A stretch of DNA of 64,000 nt from Sympetrum striolatum (GCA_947579665.1 OX388344.1:14316346-14380345), one strand, 5' to 3'; counted from the first letter of the stretch, positions 48,850 through 61,851 are shown. Program-made: numbers and translations. Notes: a model not told the origin generated them from the sequence alone.

Positions 48850-48905
48850 TCTCTATATATCTATTATATATAGATGCTTCTCCGGATTCATTCATATATC
48901 TATTA

Positions 48906-49980
48906 TACGAGTAAAATGTAGCTTGCATACTGCAAGCAGATCGGCAATACTAATTTCATATCGGTATCATATCGGAACGCTCCTCAAAAGAAAAAAAAAG
49001 GATTGAAATTTTTCTTAAAATTCGCTAAATTTTCACCGTATGGCATCGAACCCAGGTCTTACTGGTGAACTAACTATGCAGCACAATAGAAGATCATCAT
49101 CTCTACCATGTGAGAAAATTCAAACAGAAATATTGGCTACAACTGCCTCAAAAGACGTTCTAATTATCACGAATGTAAATGGCTCTCTGGATTCGAACCA
49201 AGGACGATATTGGAAATCTAATAGATGTTTCTGAAAGATATTTAAGATCTCTATCTATAAGCCGAATTTCAAATTTCTATATTATTGGGAAAGGTTTCCA
49301 AATAATTCCTAAAAATCGGATCAACTTCTGATTGCAGAGACACCTGGTGTCGAACCCAGGACAAATTGTAAGCTGTAAATGCAAAGTGTGATTTGTAAAG
49401 ACTTTTTCTTGTATCTAGCAAAGTTTGAAATCGATAGCATACCGGGAAGTACCTAAATTTTGTTTCCGTTATCTCCGTAAGGAATGCATTGAGAAGTGCC
49501 AATGGTCCTCTGGGATCGAACCAAGGACCATCAGCGAACATGTAAAATTTGATTACGAAATATATTTATGATATCTATCGACGTGCCGAGTTTCAAGTAT
49601 CCATGTTTCGGGAAAGGATCCAAAAAAATTTTTCAAAATCGCCGCAATGCATTTTAAACGGCCGATTTTTGCCTCGACCTAGCATCGAACCAAGTATATT
49701 TTTAGTAAAACTCATTTATGTTTTCGATAGATCATGACCATATATATCGGCTCCTTGAGTTTTGAGTCCCTACCTATCCGGCAAGTATTTTTTAAAAATT
49801 CCCAAAAATCAAAGCAATGCATTTAAACGGGAAAAATCGGGACTTTGGGGCCCTCTGGAATCGAACCCATGACACTGAGGTTCAAAATCGTAATTTTTCT
49901 GGCGGTTACACGTTATGGCCAATATGTCGTAAAAATTTCAAGTCAATTACGCTTGTGGTTTAGGCTGTGAATTTGTATCC
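48906..49980 (-). repeat. Composite B-box unit U8 (type I, inverted)
   Basis: Six monomers in reverse order with complements ggcatcgaaccc, ttcgaacc, gtgtcgaaccc, gggatcgaacc, agcatcgaacc and ggaatcgaaccc. It ends with the complement of the B-type start. Its middle (gcgaacatgtaaaatttgat, cgacgtgccgag) matches the second half of U20. Confidence 0.87.
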
Positions 49981-50055
49981 TCTCTATATATATATATCTA
50001 TTATATATAGATGCTTCTCCGGATTCATTCATATATATACCTATATAGATAGATA

Positions 50056-51158
50056 GGATACAAATTCACAGCCTAAACTACAAGCGTCATTGATCTGAAA
50101 TTTTTATGACATATTGGCCATAACGTAAAACCCCCAGGAAAAAAGAGACTTTGATCGTCAGTGTCATAGGTTCGATTCCAGAGGGCCCCAAAGTCCCGAT
50201 TTTTCCCGTTTGAATGCATTGCCGTGATTTTCGGGAATTAAAAAAAAATACTTTCCGGATAGGTAGAGAAGTAAAACTCAAGGTGCCTATATTTATGGTC
50301 TTGGACTTTCGAAAACATCAATGACTTTTACAAAAGTTATCCTGGGTTCGATGCTAGGACGATGCAAAGATCTGCCCTTTAAAATACATGGGAGCCGTTT
50401 TTCATTATTTTTTTAGATGCACTTATCGAAATGATAGGATGTTCGTGCTTGGCTGGAAGATGTATGGTACGAATAAGTTTTAGAAAAAAATTTTCATAAG
50501 ACCGTACTGTTCCTGGGTTCGAAGCCAGAGCACAAAAACGTTTCTCTCATAAGGAATATAAAGGAAAAGTAGGACGTCATTTGAGGCAGTTGTAACCAAT
50601 ATTTCTAAATGAATTTGCATACGCGGTTAGAGATGGTGTTTTTCTTTTGTGCTGCATAGAAAGTATTGCCTGAAAGACCCGGGTTCGATGCCGGGCGGTA
50701 AAAATATCACCCATATATAATACTATGGGGTATCTTTTCATAATTTTTTTATGCATTTATCGATATGTAAGGGAGCTCTTGCTTAGATGGAAGATGTATA
50801 TTAACACTTTGTTTAAGAAAAAAAATAGATAAGACCATGCTGTTCCTGGGTTCGATGCCAGAGCACATTATAATTTCTCAAATAAGGAGTGTATGTGAAT
50901 AGTAGGACGTCGTTTAAGGTAGTTGCACCTAATAGTTTTGCTTGAATTTTCACACATAGTTTGATATGGTAATTTTCTATTTTGCTGCATAGTAAGTACA
51001 CCAGGAAGACCGGGGTTCGCTGCCAGGTGATTAAATTGCAGCGAATTCTACGAATATTTTGAATTTTTTTTTTCTTTTGATGTCCGTCCCGATATGATGC
51101 CGATATGAAATTAGTGTTGTCGATCTGCTTGCAGTATGCAAGCTACATTTTACTCGTA
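50056..51158 (+). repeat. Composite B-box unit U9 (type II)
   Basis: The outer monomers are type I, but the internal ones belong to a second class with gatgcacttatcgaaatgat, ggctggaagatgtatg and ctctcataaggaatata, and with B-box motifs inside strong hairpins (cccgggttcgatgccggg near 50,680). It is 1,103 bp long and almost identical to U16, which lies 7.2 kb away in the opposite orientation. Confidence 0.87.
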
Positions 51159-51215
51159 TATATGAATGAATCCGGGGAAGCATCTATATATAATAGATAG
51201 ATAGGTATATAGATA

Positions 51216-52324
51216 GGATACTAATTCACAGCCTAAACCACAAGTGTTATCGGCTTGAAATTTTTACGACGTATTGGCCATATCGTGTAACCACCAGAAA
51301 AATTGTGATTTTGATCCTCAGTGTCATAGGTTCGATTCCAGAGGGCCCCAAAGTCCCGATTTTTCCCGTTTGAATGCATTGCCGTGATTTTCGGGAATTA
51401 AAAAAAAATACTTTCCGGATAGGTAGAGAAGTAAAACTGAAGGTGCCAATATTTATGGTCTTGGACTTTCGAAAACATCAATGACTTTTACAAAAGTTAT
51501 CCTGGGTTCGATGCTAGGACGATGCAAAGATCTGCCCTTTAAAATGCATGGGAGCTGTTTTTCATTATTTTTTTTGATGCACTTATCGAAATGATAGGAA
51601 GTTCGTACTCGGCTGGAAGATGTATGAAAAGAATTGGTTTTAGAAAAAAAAATCAGATAACACCGTACTCCTCCTGGGTTCGATGCCAGAGCACAATAAC
51701 GTTTCTCTCATAAGGAATATAAGGGAAAAGTAAGACTTCGATTGAGGTAGTTGCAGCCAATATATCTGCTTGAATTTTCGCACATAGTTAAAGATTTATA
51801 TCTTCTATTATGTTGCATAGGAAGTTTTACCAGAAAGACCGGGTTCGATGCCGGGCGGTAAATATGTCTCCCGTTTAAAATACATAGGGTTAGTATTTCA
51901 TTATTTTTTTGATGCACTTATCGAAATGATAGGAAGTTCGTTCTTGGCTGGAAGATGTATTGTTATAACTGGTTTAAGAAAACAATTTTCAGAAGACCGA
52001 ACTATTCCTGGGTTCGATGCCAGAGCACATTAACATTTCTCTCATAAGAAATATAAGGGAAAAGTAGGACGTCGTTTGAGGCAGTTGCAGATAATATTTC
52101 TGCTTGAATTTTCACAGATAGTTAGAGACGGTGATCTTCTGTTGTGCTGCATAGTAAGAATCACCAGGATGACCCGGGTTCGATGCCGGACGAATGAATT
52201 GCAGCGAATAATCAGAATATTTTCAATCCATTTTTTTTTCTTTTGACGGCCTTCCCGATATGATGCCGACATGAAATTAGTGTTGTCGATCTGCTTGCAG
52301 TATGCAAGATACATTTTACTCGTA
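51216..52324 (+). repeat. Composite B-box unit U10 (type II)
   Basis: B-type start. Six monomers with motifs near 51,329, 51,505, 51,676, 51,849, 52,012 and 52,176. Internal monomers are type II (gatgcacttatcgaaatgat). Its third monomer matches the complement of part of U15 (cagataacaccgtactcctc). Its right end forms a head-to-head palindrome with U11. Confidence 0.86.
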
Positions 52325-52385
52325 TATATATATATACGAGTAAAATGTTGCTTGCATACTGCAAGCAGATTGACAACACTATTTT
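52270..52385. repeat. Head-to-head palindrome joining U10 and U11
   Basis: Unit ends meet as inverted copies about a short TA spacer (tactcgtatata...tatatacgagta). Arms extend past gatctgcttgcagtatgc into gttgtc, with a few mismatches (gcaagat against gcaagca). Confidence 0.85.
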
Positions 52386-53411
52386 CATGTCGGCATCATA
52401 TCGGGACGGCCATCAAAAGAAAAAATGGATTGAAATTTTTCTTAAAATTCACTGAAATTCCATCGTCTGGCATCGAACCCGGGTCTTTACTGTTAAAGTT
52501 ACTATGCAGCACAATAGAACATCGCCATCTCTAACTATGTGTGAAAATTCAAGCTGAAATATGGGCTACAACTGCCTCAAAAGACGTTCTCATTTTCACG
52601 AATTTATATGGCTTTCTGGATTCGAACCAAGGACGATCTCTGAAATCTAAAAAATGTTTCTGAAAGTTATTTATGATCTCTATCTACATGCCGAATTTCA
52701 TGTTCCTATATTGTTGGGAAAGGGTTCAAAATAATTATTGAAAATCGGATCAGTTACTGATTTTAGAGACGCCTGGTGTCGAATCCAGGACACATTGACA
52801 GCTTGGAATGCACAGTTTGATTTGTATACACTTAATCTTTCTTAGTGCAAAGTTTGAAGTCTTTATCGTGCCGGGAAGTACCTATAATTTGTTTCCGTTA
52901 TCTCCGTACGAAATGCATTGAGGAATTTAAATGGCCCTCTGGGATCGAACCAAGGACCATCAGCGAATATGTAAAATTTGATCCTGAAATTTATTATTGA
53001 TCTCCAGCTCCATGCCGAATTTCAAGTTTCCATGCCATCGGGAAAGGGTCCAAAAAAAAATCTTAAAAATCGCCACAATGCAATTTTAACGGCCGATTTT
53101 TGCCCCGACCTAGCATCGAACCCAGGATATTTTCCGTAAAACTCGTTTATGTTTTCGATAGATCATGACCATATATATAGGCTCCTTGAGTTTTGATTCG
53201 CTACCTATCCGGAAAGTATTTTTTTTTAATTCCCGAAAATCAAAGCAATGCATTTAAACGGGAAAAATTGGGACTTTGAGGCCCTCTGGAATCGAACCCA
53301 TGACATCGAGGTTCAAAATCGCAATTTTTCTGGAGGTTATACGTTATGGCCAATATGTCGTAAAAATTTCAAGCCATTGACGCTAGTGGTTTAGCCTGTG
53401 ACTTTGTATCC
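52335..53411 (-). repeat. Composite B-box unit U11 (type I, inverted)
   Basis: Six monomers in reverse order. It is 1,077 bp, the same length as U19 and nearly the same sequence (for example tgacagct...tggaatgcacagtttgat and gaagtctttatcg in both). It ends with the complement of the B-type start. Confidence 0.87.
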
Positions 53412-53496
53412 TATCTATATACCTATCTATCTATATATCTATTATATATAGATGCTTCTCCGGATTCATTCATATAGATAGATAGATAGATAGATA

Positions 53497-54938
53497 GGAT
53501 ACTAATTCACAGCCTAAACCGCGAGCGTCATTGACTTGAAATTTTTACGACGTATTGGCTATAATGTGTAACCGCTAGAAAAAATGCGATTTTGATCCTC
53601 AGTGTCATGGGTTCGATTCCAGAGGACCCCAAAGTCCCGAATTTTGCCATTTAAAAGCATTGTTTCGATTTTCGGGAATTAAAAAAAAATACTTTCCGAA
53701 TAGCTAGGAAATCAAAACTCTGTGAGCCTATATATATGGTCATGATCTACCGAAAACACAAATGACTTTCACTAAAGATATCCTGGGTTCGATGCTAGGA
53801 CGATACAAATATCTGCCCTTTAAAATACATGGGAGTAGTTTTTCATTAATTTTTTTGATGCTTTTATCGAAATGATAGGAAGTTTGTTATTGGCTGGAAG
53901 ATGTATGGTAAGAATTGGTTAAGAAAAAAAATTTCATAAGACCGTACTATTCCTGGGTTCTATGCCAGAGCACATTAAATTTTCTCTCATAAGATATATA
54001 TGGGAAAAGTAAGACGTCGTTTGAGGCAGTTGAACCCTTAATTTCTGAATGGATTTTCACACATAGTTAGAGGTAGTTATCTTCGTTTGTGCTGCATAGA
54101 TAATATTACCAGAATGACCCGGGTTCGAAGCCAGGCGGTAAATATATCCCCCATTTAAAATACAGAGAGGTAATTTTCATTATTTATTTTGATGCACTTA
54201 TCGATAAAATAGGACGTTCTTGCTTAGAGAGAAGATGTGTATTCATAATCGGTTTATGAAAAAAATTTAGAGAAGACCGTACTGTTCCTGGGTTCGATGC
54301 CGTGGCATATTAAAATTTCTCTCATAAGGAATATATGGGAAAAGTAGGACGTCGTTTGAGGCAGTTGAAGCCAATATTTCTGCTTGAATTTTCACACATA
54401 GTTAGAGAGAGTATTCTTCTATTATGTTGCATAGGAAGTATTACCAGAAAGATCCGGGTTCGATGCCGGGCGGCATATATGTCTCCCGTTTAAAATACAT
54501 TGGGTTAGTATTTCATTATTTTTTGACGCAATTATCGAAATGATAGGAAGTTCGTGCTCGACTGGAAGATGTATGAAAAGAATAGGTTTGAGGAAAAAAA
54601 ATTCAGAAGCCCGTACTATTCCTGGGTTCGATGCCAGAGCACATTAACATTTCTCTCATAAGGAATATAAGGGAAAAGTAGGACGTCGTTTGAGGCAGTT
54701 GCAGTTAATATTTCTGCTTGAATTTTCACACATGGTTAGAGACGGTGATCTTCTATGGTGCTGCATAGTATGTATTACCGGGAAGACCCGGGTTCGATGC
54801 CAGACGAATAAATTGCAGCGAAATTTAAGAATATTTTCCATCCATTTTTTTTTCTATTAAGGACTCACTCTGTGTGATGTCGACAAAAAATTTGTCTTAT
54901 CGATGTGCTTGCAGTATGCAAGCAACATTTTACTCGTA
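53497..54938 (+). repeat. Composite B-box unit U12 (type II, expanded to eight monomers)
   Basis: The longest unit, 1,442 bp, with eight B-box-like motifs (near 53,610, 53,787, 53,957, 54,121, 54,291, 54,458, 54,628 and 54,790). The third has a changed core, ggttctatgcc. The extra length comes from two further type II monomers (tgatgcacttatcga..., ctctcataaggaatata, gtaggacgtcgtttgaggca). The terminal hairpin is present, with gatgtgcttgcag. Confidence 0.86.
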
Positions 54939-54983
54939 TATATATATGAATGAATCCGGAGAAGCATCTATATATAATAGATA

Positions 54984-56062
54984 GGGGATCAAAAGTCTAA
55001 CCATGTTCCACAAGTGCCACCGACTTGAAATTTTTACGACGTTATGGCCATGACGTTTAACCTCCAGGAAAAAGCCGACATTGAACCTCGGTGTCATGGT
55101 TTCGATTCCAGAATGCCCCATAGTCGCGATTTTCCCCATAAGAATACATGGCGGTGATTTTCGAAATTTTTTTGAGGCACTTCCCGGAAAAGGAGAGATT
55201 TGAAATTCAAGGGATCGCTAGATGCCGTGTATATCTAAAATAAACCATAAAGACGTCTGCGAAAATTATCCTTGGTTCGATGCTAGGTCGGGGCAAAAAT
55301 CGGCCGTTTAAAATGCATTGTGGCGATTTTTAAGATTTTTTTTGGACCCTTTTCCGATGCCATTGAAACTTGAAATTCCGTATGAGGTTAGATACCTTCA
55401 AACCATTTCATAATCAAATTTTACATATTCGCTGATGGTCCTTGGTTCGATCCCAGAGGGACATTTAAATTCCTCAATGCATTTCTTACGGAGATAACGG
55501 AAACAAATTTAAGGTATTTGCCGGCACGATATCGACTTCAAACTTTGCATGTAGAAAGATCAAGTCCATACAAATCAAACAGTGCATTCATAGCTATCAA
55601 TGTGTCCTGGGTTCGACACCAGGTGTCTCTGCAATCAGAAGTTGATCCGATTTTTAGGAATTATTTTGAAACCTTTCCCAATAATATAGAAACTTGAAAT
55701 TCGGCATGTAGATAGAGATCAATAATAACTTTCAGAAACATTTTTTAGATTTCCAAGATCGTCCTTGGTTCGAATCCAGAGCGCCATTTACATTCCTGAA
55801 AAGTAGAACGTCGTTTGAGGCAGTTGTAGCCCATATTTCTGCTTGAATTTTCACACATAGTTAGAGATGGTTATCTTCTATTGTGCTGCTTAGTGAGTAT
55901 CACCAGAAAGACCCGGGTTCGATGCCAGACGATGGAATTTCAGGGAATTTTAAGAAAAATTTCAATCCATTTTTTTCTTTTGACGGACTGTCCCGATATG
56001 ATGCCGACATGAAAATAGTGTTGTCGATCTGCTTGCAGTATGCAAGCAACATTTTACTCGTA
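54984..56062 (+). repeat. Composite B-box unit U13 (type I)
   Basis: A-type start (ggggatcaaaagtctaacc). Six monomers, terminal hairpin near 56,033-56,049. It is closely related to U1 and U14. Confidence 0.87.
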
Positions 56063-56123
56063 TATATATATAGACGCTTCTCCGGATATACCTATATATA
56101 AGTTATATATATATATATATATA

Positions 56124-57205
56124 GGGGATCAAAAGTTTAACCATGTTCCACAAGTGCCAACGACTTGAAATTTTTACGACGTATTGGCCATGACGTGTAA
56201 CCTCCAGGAAAAAGCCGACATTGAACCTCGGTGTCAGTGGTTCGATTCCAGTAGGCCCCAGAGTCACGATTTTCCCCATAAGGATACATGGCGTGGATTT
56301 TCGAAAATTTTTTTGAGGCACTTCCCGGAAAAGGAGAGATTTGAAATTCAAAGGATCGCTAGATGCCGCGCATATCTAAAGGAAACCATAAAGACATCTA
56401 CAAATATTGTCCTTGGTTCGATGCTAGGCCGGGGCAAAAATCGGCCGTTTAAAATGCATTGCGGCGATTTTAAAGATTTTTTTTTGGTCCCCTTCCCGAT
56501 GGCATAGAAACTTGAAATTCGGTATGAGGTTAGATACCATAAAAATATATCATAATCAAATTTTACATATTCGCTGATGGTCCTTGGTTCGATCCCAGAG
56601 GGCCATTTAAATTCCTCAATGCATTTCTTACGGAGATAACGGAAACAAATTTTAGGTACTTCCCGGCACGATATACACTTTAAACTTTGCATATAGAAAG
56701 ATCAAGTCCATGCAAATCAAACAGTGCATTCACAGCTATCAATGTGTCCTGGGTTCGACACCAGGTGTCTCTGAAATAAGAAGTTGATCCGATTTTTAAT
56801 AATTATTTTGAGCCCGATCCCAATAATATAGAAACTTCAAAATCGGCATATAGATAGAGATCATAAATAACTTTCAGAAACATTTTTTAGATTTCCAAGA
56901 TCGTCCTTGGTTCGAATCCAGAGCGCCATTTACATTCCTGAAAAGTAGAACGTCGTTTGAGGCAGTTGTAGCCAATATTTCTGCTTGAATTTTCACACAT
57001 AGTAAGAGATGGTGATTTTCTGTTGTGCTACATAGTAAGCTTACCAGGAAGACCCGGGTTCGATGCCAGACAATTAAATTGCAGCGAATTTTAAGAATAT
57101 TTTCAATACCTTTTTTTTTTCTTTTGAGGGCCGTCCTGATATGATACCGATATAAAATTAGCATTGCCGATCTGCTTGCAGTATGCAAGCTACATTTTAC
57201 TCGTA
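56124..57205 (+). repeat. Composite B-box unit U14 (type I)
   Basis: A-type start. Six monomers, the first motif altered to gtggttcgattcc near 56,239. The left four monomers resemble U13 and the end resembles U6 (attgcagcgaattttaagaa). It meets U15 head to head. Confidence 0.87.
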
Positions 57206-57255
57206 TATATATACGAGTAAAATGTTGCTTGCATACTGCAAGCACATCGATAACA
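57165..57255. repeat. Head-to-head palindrome joining U14 and U15
   Basis: tactcgtatatatatacgagta lies at its centre. The arms are the unit-end hairpins of U14 (gccgatctgcttgcag) and U15 (ctgcaagcacatcg). Confidence 0.85.
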
Positions 57256-58323
57256 AAAGTTTTTTGTCGGCATCACATAGAGTGAGTCCTCAAAAGAAAA
57301 AAAAATGGTTAGAAAATATTCTTAATTTCCGCTGCAATTTATTCGTCTGGCATCGAACCAAGGTCTTCCCGGTCATACTTACTATGCAGAACCATAGAAG
57401 ATCACCATCTGTAACTATGTGTGAAAATTCAAGTAGAAATATTAACTGCAACTGCCTCAAACGACGTCCTACGTTTCCCTGATATTCCTTATGAGAGAAA
57501 TGCTAATGTGCTCTGGCATCGAACCCAGGAGGAGTACGGTGTTATCTGATTTTTTTTTTCTAAAACCAATTCTTTTCATACATCTTCCAGCCGAGTACGA
57601 ACTTCCTATCATTTCGATAAGTGCATCAAAAAAATTATGAAATACTAAACCAATGTATTTTAAACGGTAGACATATTTGCCACCCGGCGTCGAACCCGGA
57701 TCTTTCTGGTAATTCTTCCTATGCAACATAATAGAAGATCACTATCTCTAACTATGTGTGAAAATTCGAGCAGAAATATTGGCTGCAACTGCCTCAAACG
57801 ACGTCCTACTTTTCCCTTATATTCCTTATGAGAGAAATGTTAATGTGCTCTGGGATCGAACCCAGCAATAGTACGGGCTTAAGAAATTTTTTTCTGAAAC
57901 CAATTCTTAATATATATCTTCTAGCTGAGCGAAAAGTTCCTTACATTCCGGTAAGTGCATCAAAAAAATTAATGAAAAACTATCCCCATGCATTTTAAAT
58001 GCGGGATTTTTGCATCGTCCTAGCGTCGAACCCAGGACGTTCTCATTAGTAATCATTAATGTTTATAATAGTTCTTGACCATATCTCTAAGCTCCTTGAA
58101 TTTCGATTCTCTACCTGACCGGGAAGTATTATTTAAAAAATGTTTAAAATCGCCACCATGTATCCTTATGGAGAAAATCGGGACTTTGGGGCCTTCTGGA
58201 ATCGAACCCATGACACCGAGGTTCAATGTCGGCTTTTTCCTGGAGGTTACACGTTATGGCCAATACGTCGTAAAAATTTCAAGTCGATGGCACTTGTGGA
58301 ACATGCTTAGACTTTTGATCCCC
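57212..58323 (-). repeat. Composite B-box unit U15 (type II, inverted)
   Basis: Six complements (ggcatcgaacc, ggcatcgaaccc, ggcgtcgaaccc, gggatcgaaccc, agcgtcgaaccc, ggaatcgaaccc). Internal monomers are type II (catcttccagccgagtacga). It ends in the complement of the A-type start (acttttgatccc), an otherwise rare pairing with type II monomers. Confidence 0.86.
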
Positions 58324-58386
58324 AGTGTATATATATCTATTATATATAGATGCTTCTCCGGATTCATTCAAGTATCCATATATATA

Positions 58387-59489
58387 TACGAGTAAAATGT
58401 AGCTTGCATACTGCAAGCAGATCGACAACACTAATTTCATATCGGCATCATATCGGGACGGACATCAAAAGAAAAAAAAAATTCAAAGTATTCGTAGAAT
58501 TCGCTGCAATTTAATCACCTGGCAGGGAACCCCGGTCTTCCTGGTGTACTTACTATGAAGCAAAATAGAAAATTACCATATCAAACTATGTGTGAAAATT
58601 CAAGCAAAACTATTAGGTGCAACTACCTCAAACGACGTCCTACTATTCACATACACTCCTTATTTGAGAAATTATAATGTTCTCTGGCATCGAACCCAGG
58701 AACAGCATGGTCTTATCTATTTTTTTTCTTAAACAAAGTGTTAATATACATCTTCCATCTAAGCAAGAGCTCCCTTACATATCGATAAATGCATAAAAAA
58801 ATTATGAAAAGATACCCCATAGTATTATATATGGGTGATATTTTTACCGCCCGGCATCGAACCCGGGTCTTTCAGGCAATACTTTCTATGCAGCACAAAA
58901 GAAAAACACCATCTCTAACCGCGTATGCAAATTCAAGCAGAAATATTGGTTACAACTGCCTCAAATGACGTCCTACTTTTCCTTTATATTCCTTATGAGA
59001 GAAACGTTATTGTGCTCTGGCTTCGAACCCAGGAACAGTACGGTCTTATGAAAATTTTTTTCTAAAACTTATTCGTACCATACATCTTCCAGCCAAGCAC
59101 GAACATCCTATCATTTCGATAAGTGCATCTAAAAAAATAATGAAAAACGGCTCCCATGTATTTTAAAGGGCAGATCTTTGCATCGTCCTAGCATCGAACC
59201 CAGGATAACTTTTGTAAAAGTCATTGATGTTTTCGAAAGTCCAAGACCATAAATATAGGCACCTTGAGTTTTACTTCTCTACCTATCCGGAAAGTATTTT
59301 TTTTTAATTCCCGAAAATCACGGCAATGCATTCAAACGGGAAAAATCGGGACTTTGGGGCCCTCTGGAATCGAACCTATGACACTGACGATCAAAGTCTC
59401 TTTTTTCCTGGGGGTTTCACGTTATGGCCAATATGTCATAAAAATTTCAGATCAATGACGCTTGTAGTTTAGGCTGTGAATTTGTATCC
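58387..59489 (-). repeat. Composite B-box unit U16 (type II, inverted)
   Basis: An inverted near-copy of U9, with the same length (1,103 bp) and scattered single-base differences. Motif complements include ggcaggg-aaccccgg near 58,522, where the B-box core is damaged in the same way as in U9 (ggttcgctgcc). Confidence 0.87.
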
Positions 59490-59570
59490 TATCTATCTAT
59501 ATAGGTATCTATTATATATAGATGCTTCTCCGGATTCATTCATATATATAGATAGGTATATAGATAGATA

Positions 59571-60648
59571 GGATACAAATTCACAGCCTAAACCACCAGC
59601 GTGATTGAGTTCTAATTTTTACTGCGTATTGGCCATAAAAATTAACCGCCAGAAAAATTGTGATTTTGATTTTCAGTGTCATGGGTTCGATTCCAGAGGG
59701 CCCCAAAGTCCCGATTTTTCCCGTTTAAATGCATTGCATAGATTTTCGGGATTTTTTAAAAAATACTTCCCGGATAGGTAGAGAATCGAAACTCTAGGAG
59801 CCTTTATATATGGTCATGATCTATCGAAAAAATAAATGAGTTTTACACAAAATAACCTGGGTTCGATGCTAGGTCAAGGCAAAAATCGGCCGTTTAAAAT
59901 GCATTGTGGCGATTTTTAAGATTTTTTTTCGACCCTTTCCCGATGGCATAGAAACTTAATATTCGGCATGGAGTTGGAGATCATAAATATATTTCGTAAT
60001 AAAATTTTACATATTCGCTGATGTTCCTTGGTTCGATCCCAGAGGGCAATTTACATTCTACAATGCATTTCTTATGGAGATGACGGAAACAAGTTTTAGG
60101 TACTTCCCGGCATGATATCAACTTCAAACTTTGAATAAAATAAGATCAGGTCCTCACAAATCAACCTGTGCATTCACAGTTACTAATGTGTCCTGGGTTC
60201 GACACCCGACGTCTCTACAATCAGTAGTTGATCCGAAATTTATGAATTATTTTGAACCCTTTCCCAATGATATAAAAAACGTGAGATTCCGCATGTAGAT
60301 AGAAATCGTAGATATATTTCGTATGCATATTTCAGATTTCCAAGATCGTACTTGGTTCGAATCCAGAGAGCCATTTACATTTGAGAAAAGTAGGACGTCG
60401 TTTCAGGCAGTTGCAGCCAATATTTCTGCTTCAATTTTCACACATAGTTAGAGATGGTGATCTTCCATTGCGCTGCATAGTAAGTTCACCAGTAAGACCC
60501 GGGTTCGATGCCAGACGATGATATTGCAGCGAATTTTATGAATATTTTCAATCCTTTTTTTTTCTTTTGAGGGCCGTCCTAATTTGATGCCGACATGAAA
60601 TTAGTATTTCCGATCTGCTTGCAGTATGCAAGCAACATTTTACTCGTA
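59571..60648 (+). repeat. Composite B-box unit U17 (type I)
   Basis: B-type start (ggatacaaattcacagcc), six monomers, terminal hairpin near 60,617-60,633. Its second monomer resembles U5 (gcctttatatatggtcatga). Confidence 0.87.
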
Positions 60649-60749
60649 TATATGAATGAATCCGGAGAAGCATCTATATTTAATAGATATATGATATATG
60701 AATGAATCCGGAGAAGCATCTATATATAATAGATGAATATATGAATATA
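60649..60749. repeat. Linker with two copies of the gaatgaatccggagaagc motif
   Basis: Between U17 and U18 the motif gaatgaatccggagaagcat occurs twice (about 60,655 and 60,700) with tataatagat between. The same 20-30 bp motif, in either orientation, sits in most linkers: 42,133-42,185, 44,362-44,426, 46,609-46,684, 48,850-48,905, 49,981-50,055, 51,159-51,215, 53,412-53,496, 54,939-54,983, 56,063-56,123, 58,324-58,386 and 59,490-59,570. The short linkers at 43,259, 45,504, 61,826 and 62,929 lack it and hold only TA/TAGA/TATC repeats. Confidence 0.85.
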
Positions 60750-61825
60750 TACGAGTAAAATGTAGCTTGCATACTGCAAGCAGATCGGCAATACTAATTT
60801 CATAGCGGCATCACATTGGGACCGTCCTCTTAAGAAAAAAAAAGGATTTAATTTTTTCTTAAAATTCGCTGAAATTTCATCGTCTGGAATCGAACCCGGG
60901 TGTTACTGAAAACCTACTATGAAACACAATAGAGGATCACCATCTCTAACTATGTGTGAAAATTCAAGCAGAAATATTGGCTACAACTGCCTCAAAAGAC
61001 GCTCTAATGTTCACGAATGTAAATGGCTCTCGGGACTCGAACCAAGGACGATCATGGAAATTTAAAAAATGTTTCTGACATTTATTATTGATCTCAATCT
61101 ATATGCCAAATTTCAAGTTTCTATATTATTGGGAAAGGTTTCAAAATAATTCCTAAAAATCGGATCAACTTCTGATTGTAGAGACACCAGGTGTCGAACC
61201 CAGGACACATTGATAGCTATGAATGCACAGTTCGATTTGTTATGACTGGTTCTTCTATCCTGCTAAGTTTTAAGTCGATAGCATGCCGGGAAGTACCTTA
61301 AACTTGTTTCCGTTATCTCCATAAGAAATGCATTGAGGAATGTAAATGGCCCTCTGGGATCGAACCAAGGAACATCAGGAAAAACATAAAAATCGATTAT
61401 GAAATATATTTATGATATCTAACCTCATACCGAATTTCAAGTTTCCATGCCATCGGGAAGGGGTCCAAAAAAAATCTTAAAAATCGCCACAATGCATTTT
61501 AAACGGCCGATTTTTGCCCCGACCTAGCATTGAACCATGGATATTTTTCGTAAAACTCATTTATGTTTTCGATAGATCATAACCATATATAAAGGCTCCT
61601 TGAGTTTCGATTCTCTACCTATACGGGAAGTATTTTTTAAAAATTCCCGAAAATCAAAGCAATGCATTTAAACGGGAAAAATCGGGACTTTGGGACCCTC
61701 TGGAATCGAACCCATGACACTGAGGATCAAATTCGCTTTTTTCCTGGGGGTTTCACGTTATGGCCAATATGTCATAAAAATTTCAGATCAATGACGCTTG
61801 TAGTTTAGGCTGTGAATTTGTATCC
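60750..61825 (-). repeat. Composite B-box unit U18 (type I, inverted)
   Basis: Six monomers in reverse order. Motif complements include ggaatcgaaccc (60,887 region), ggactcgaacc, gtgtcgaaccc, gggatcgaacc, agcattgaacc (damaged) and ggaatcgaaccc. Confidence 0.86.
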
Positions 61826-61851
61826 TATCTATCTATCTATCTATATAGGTA

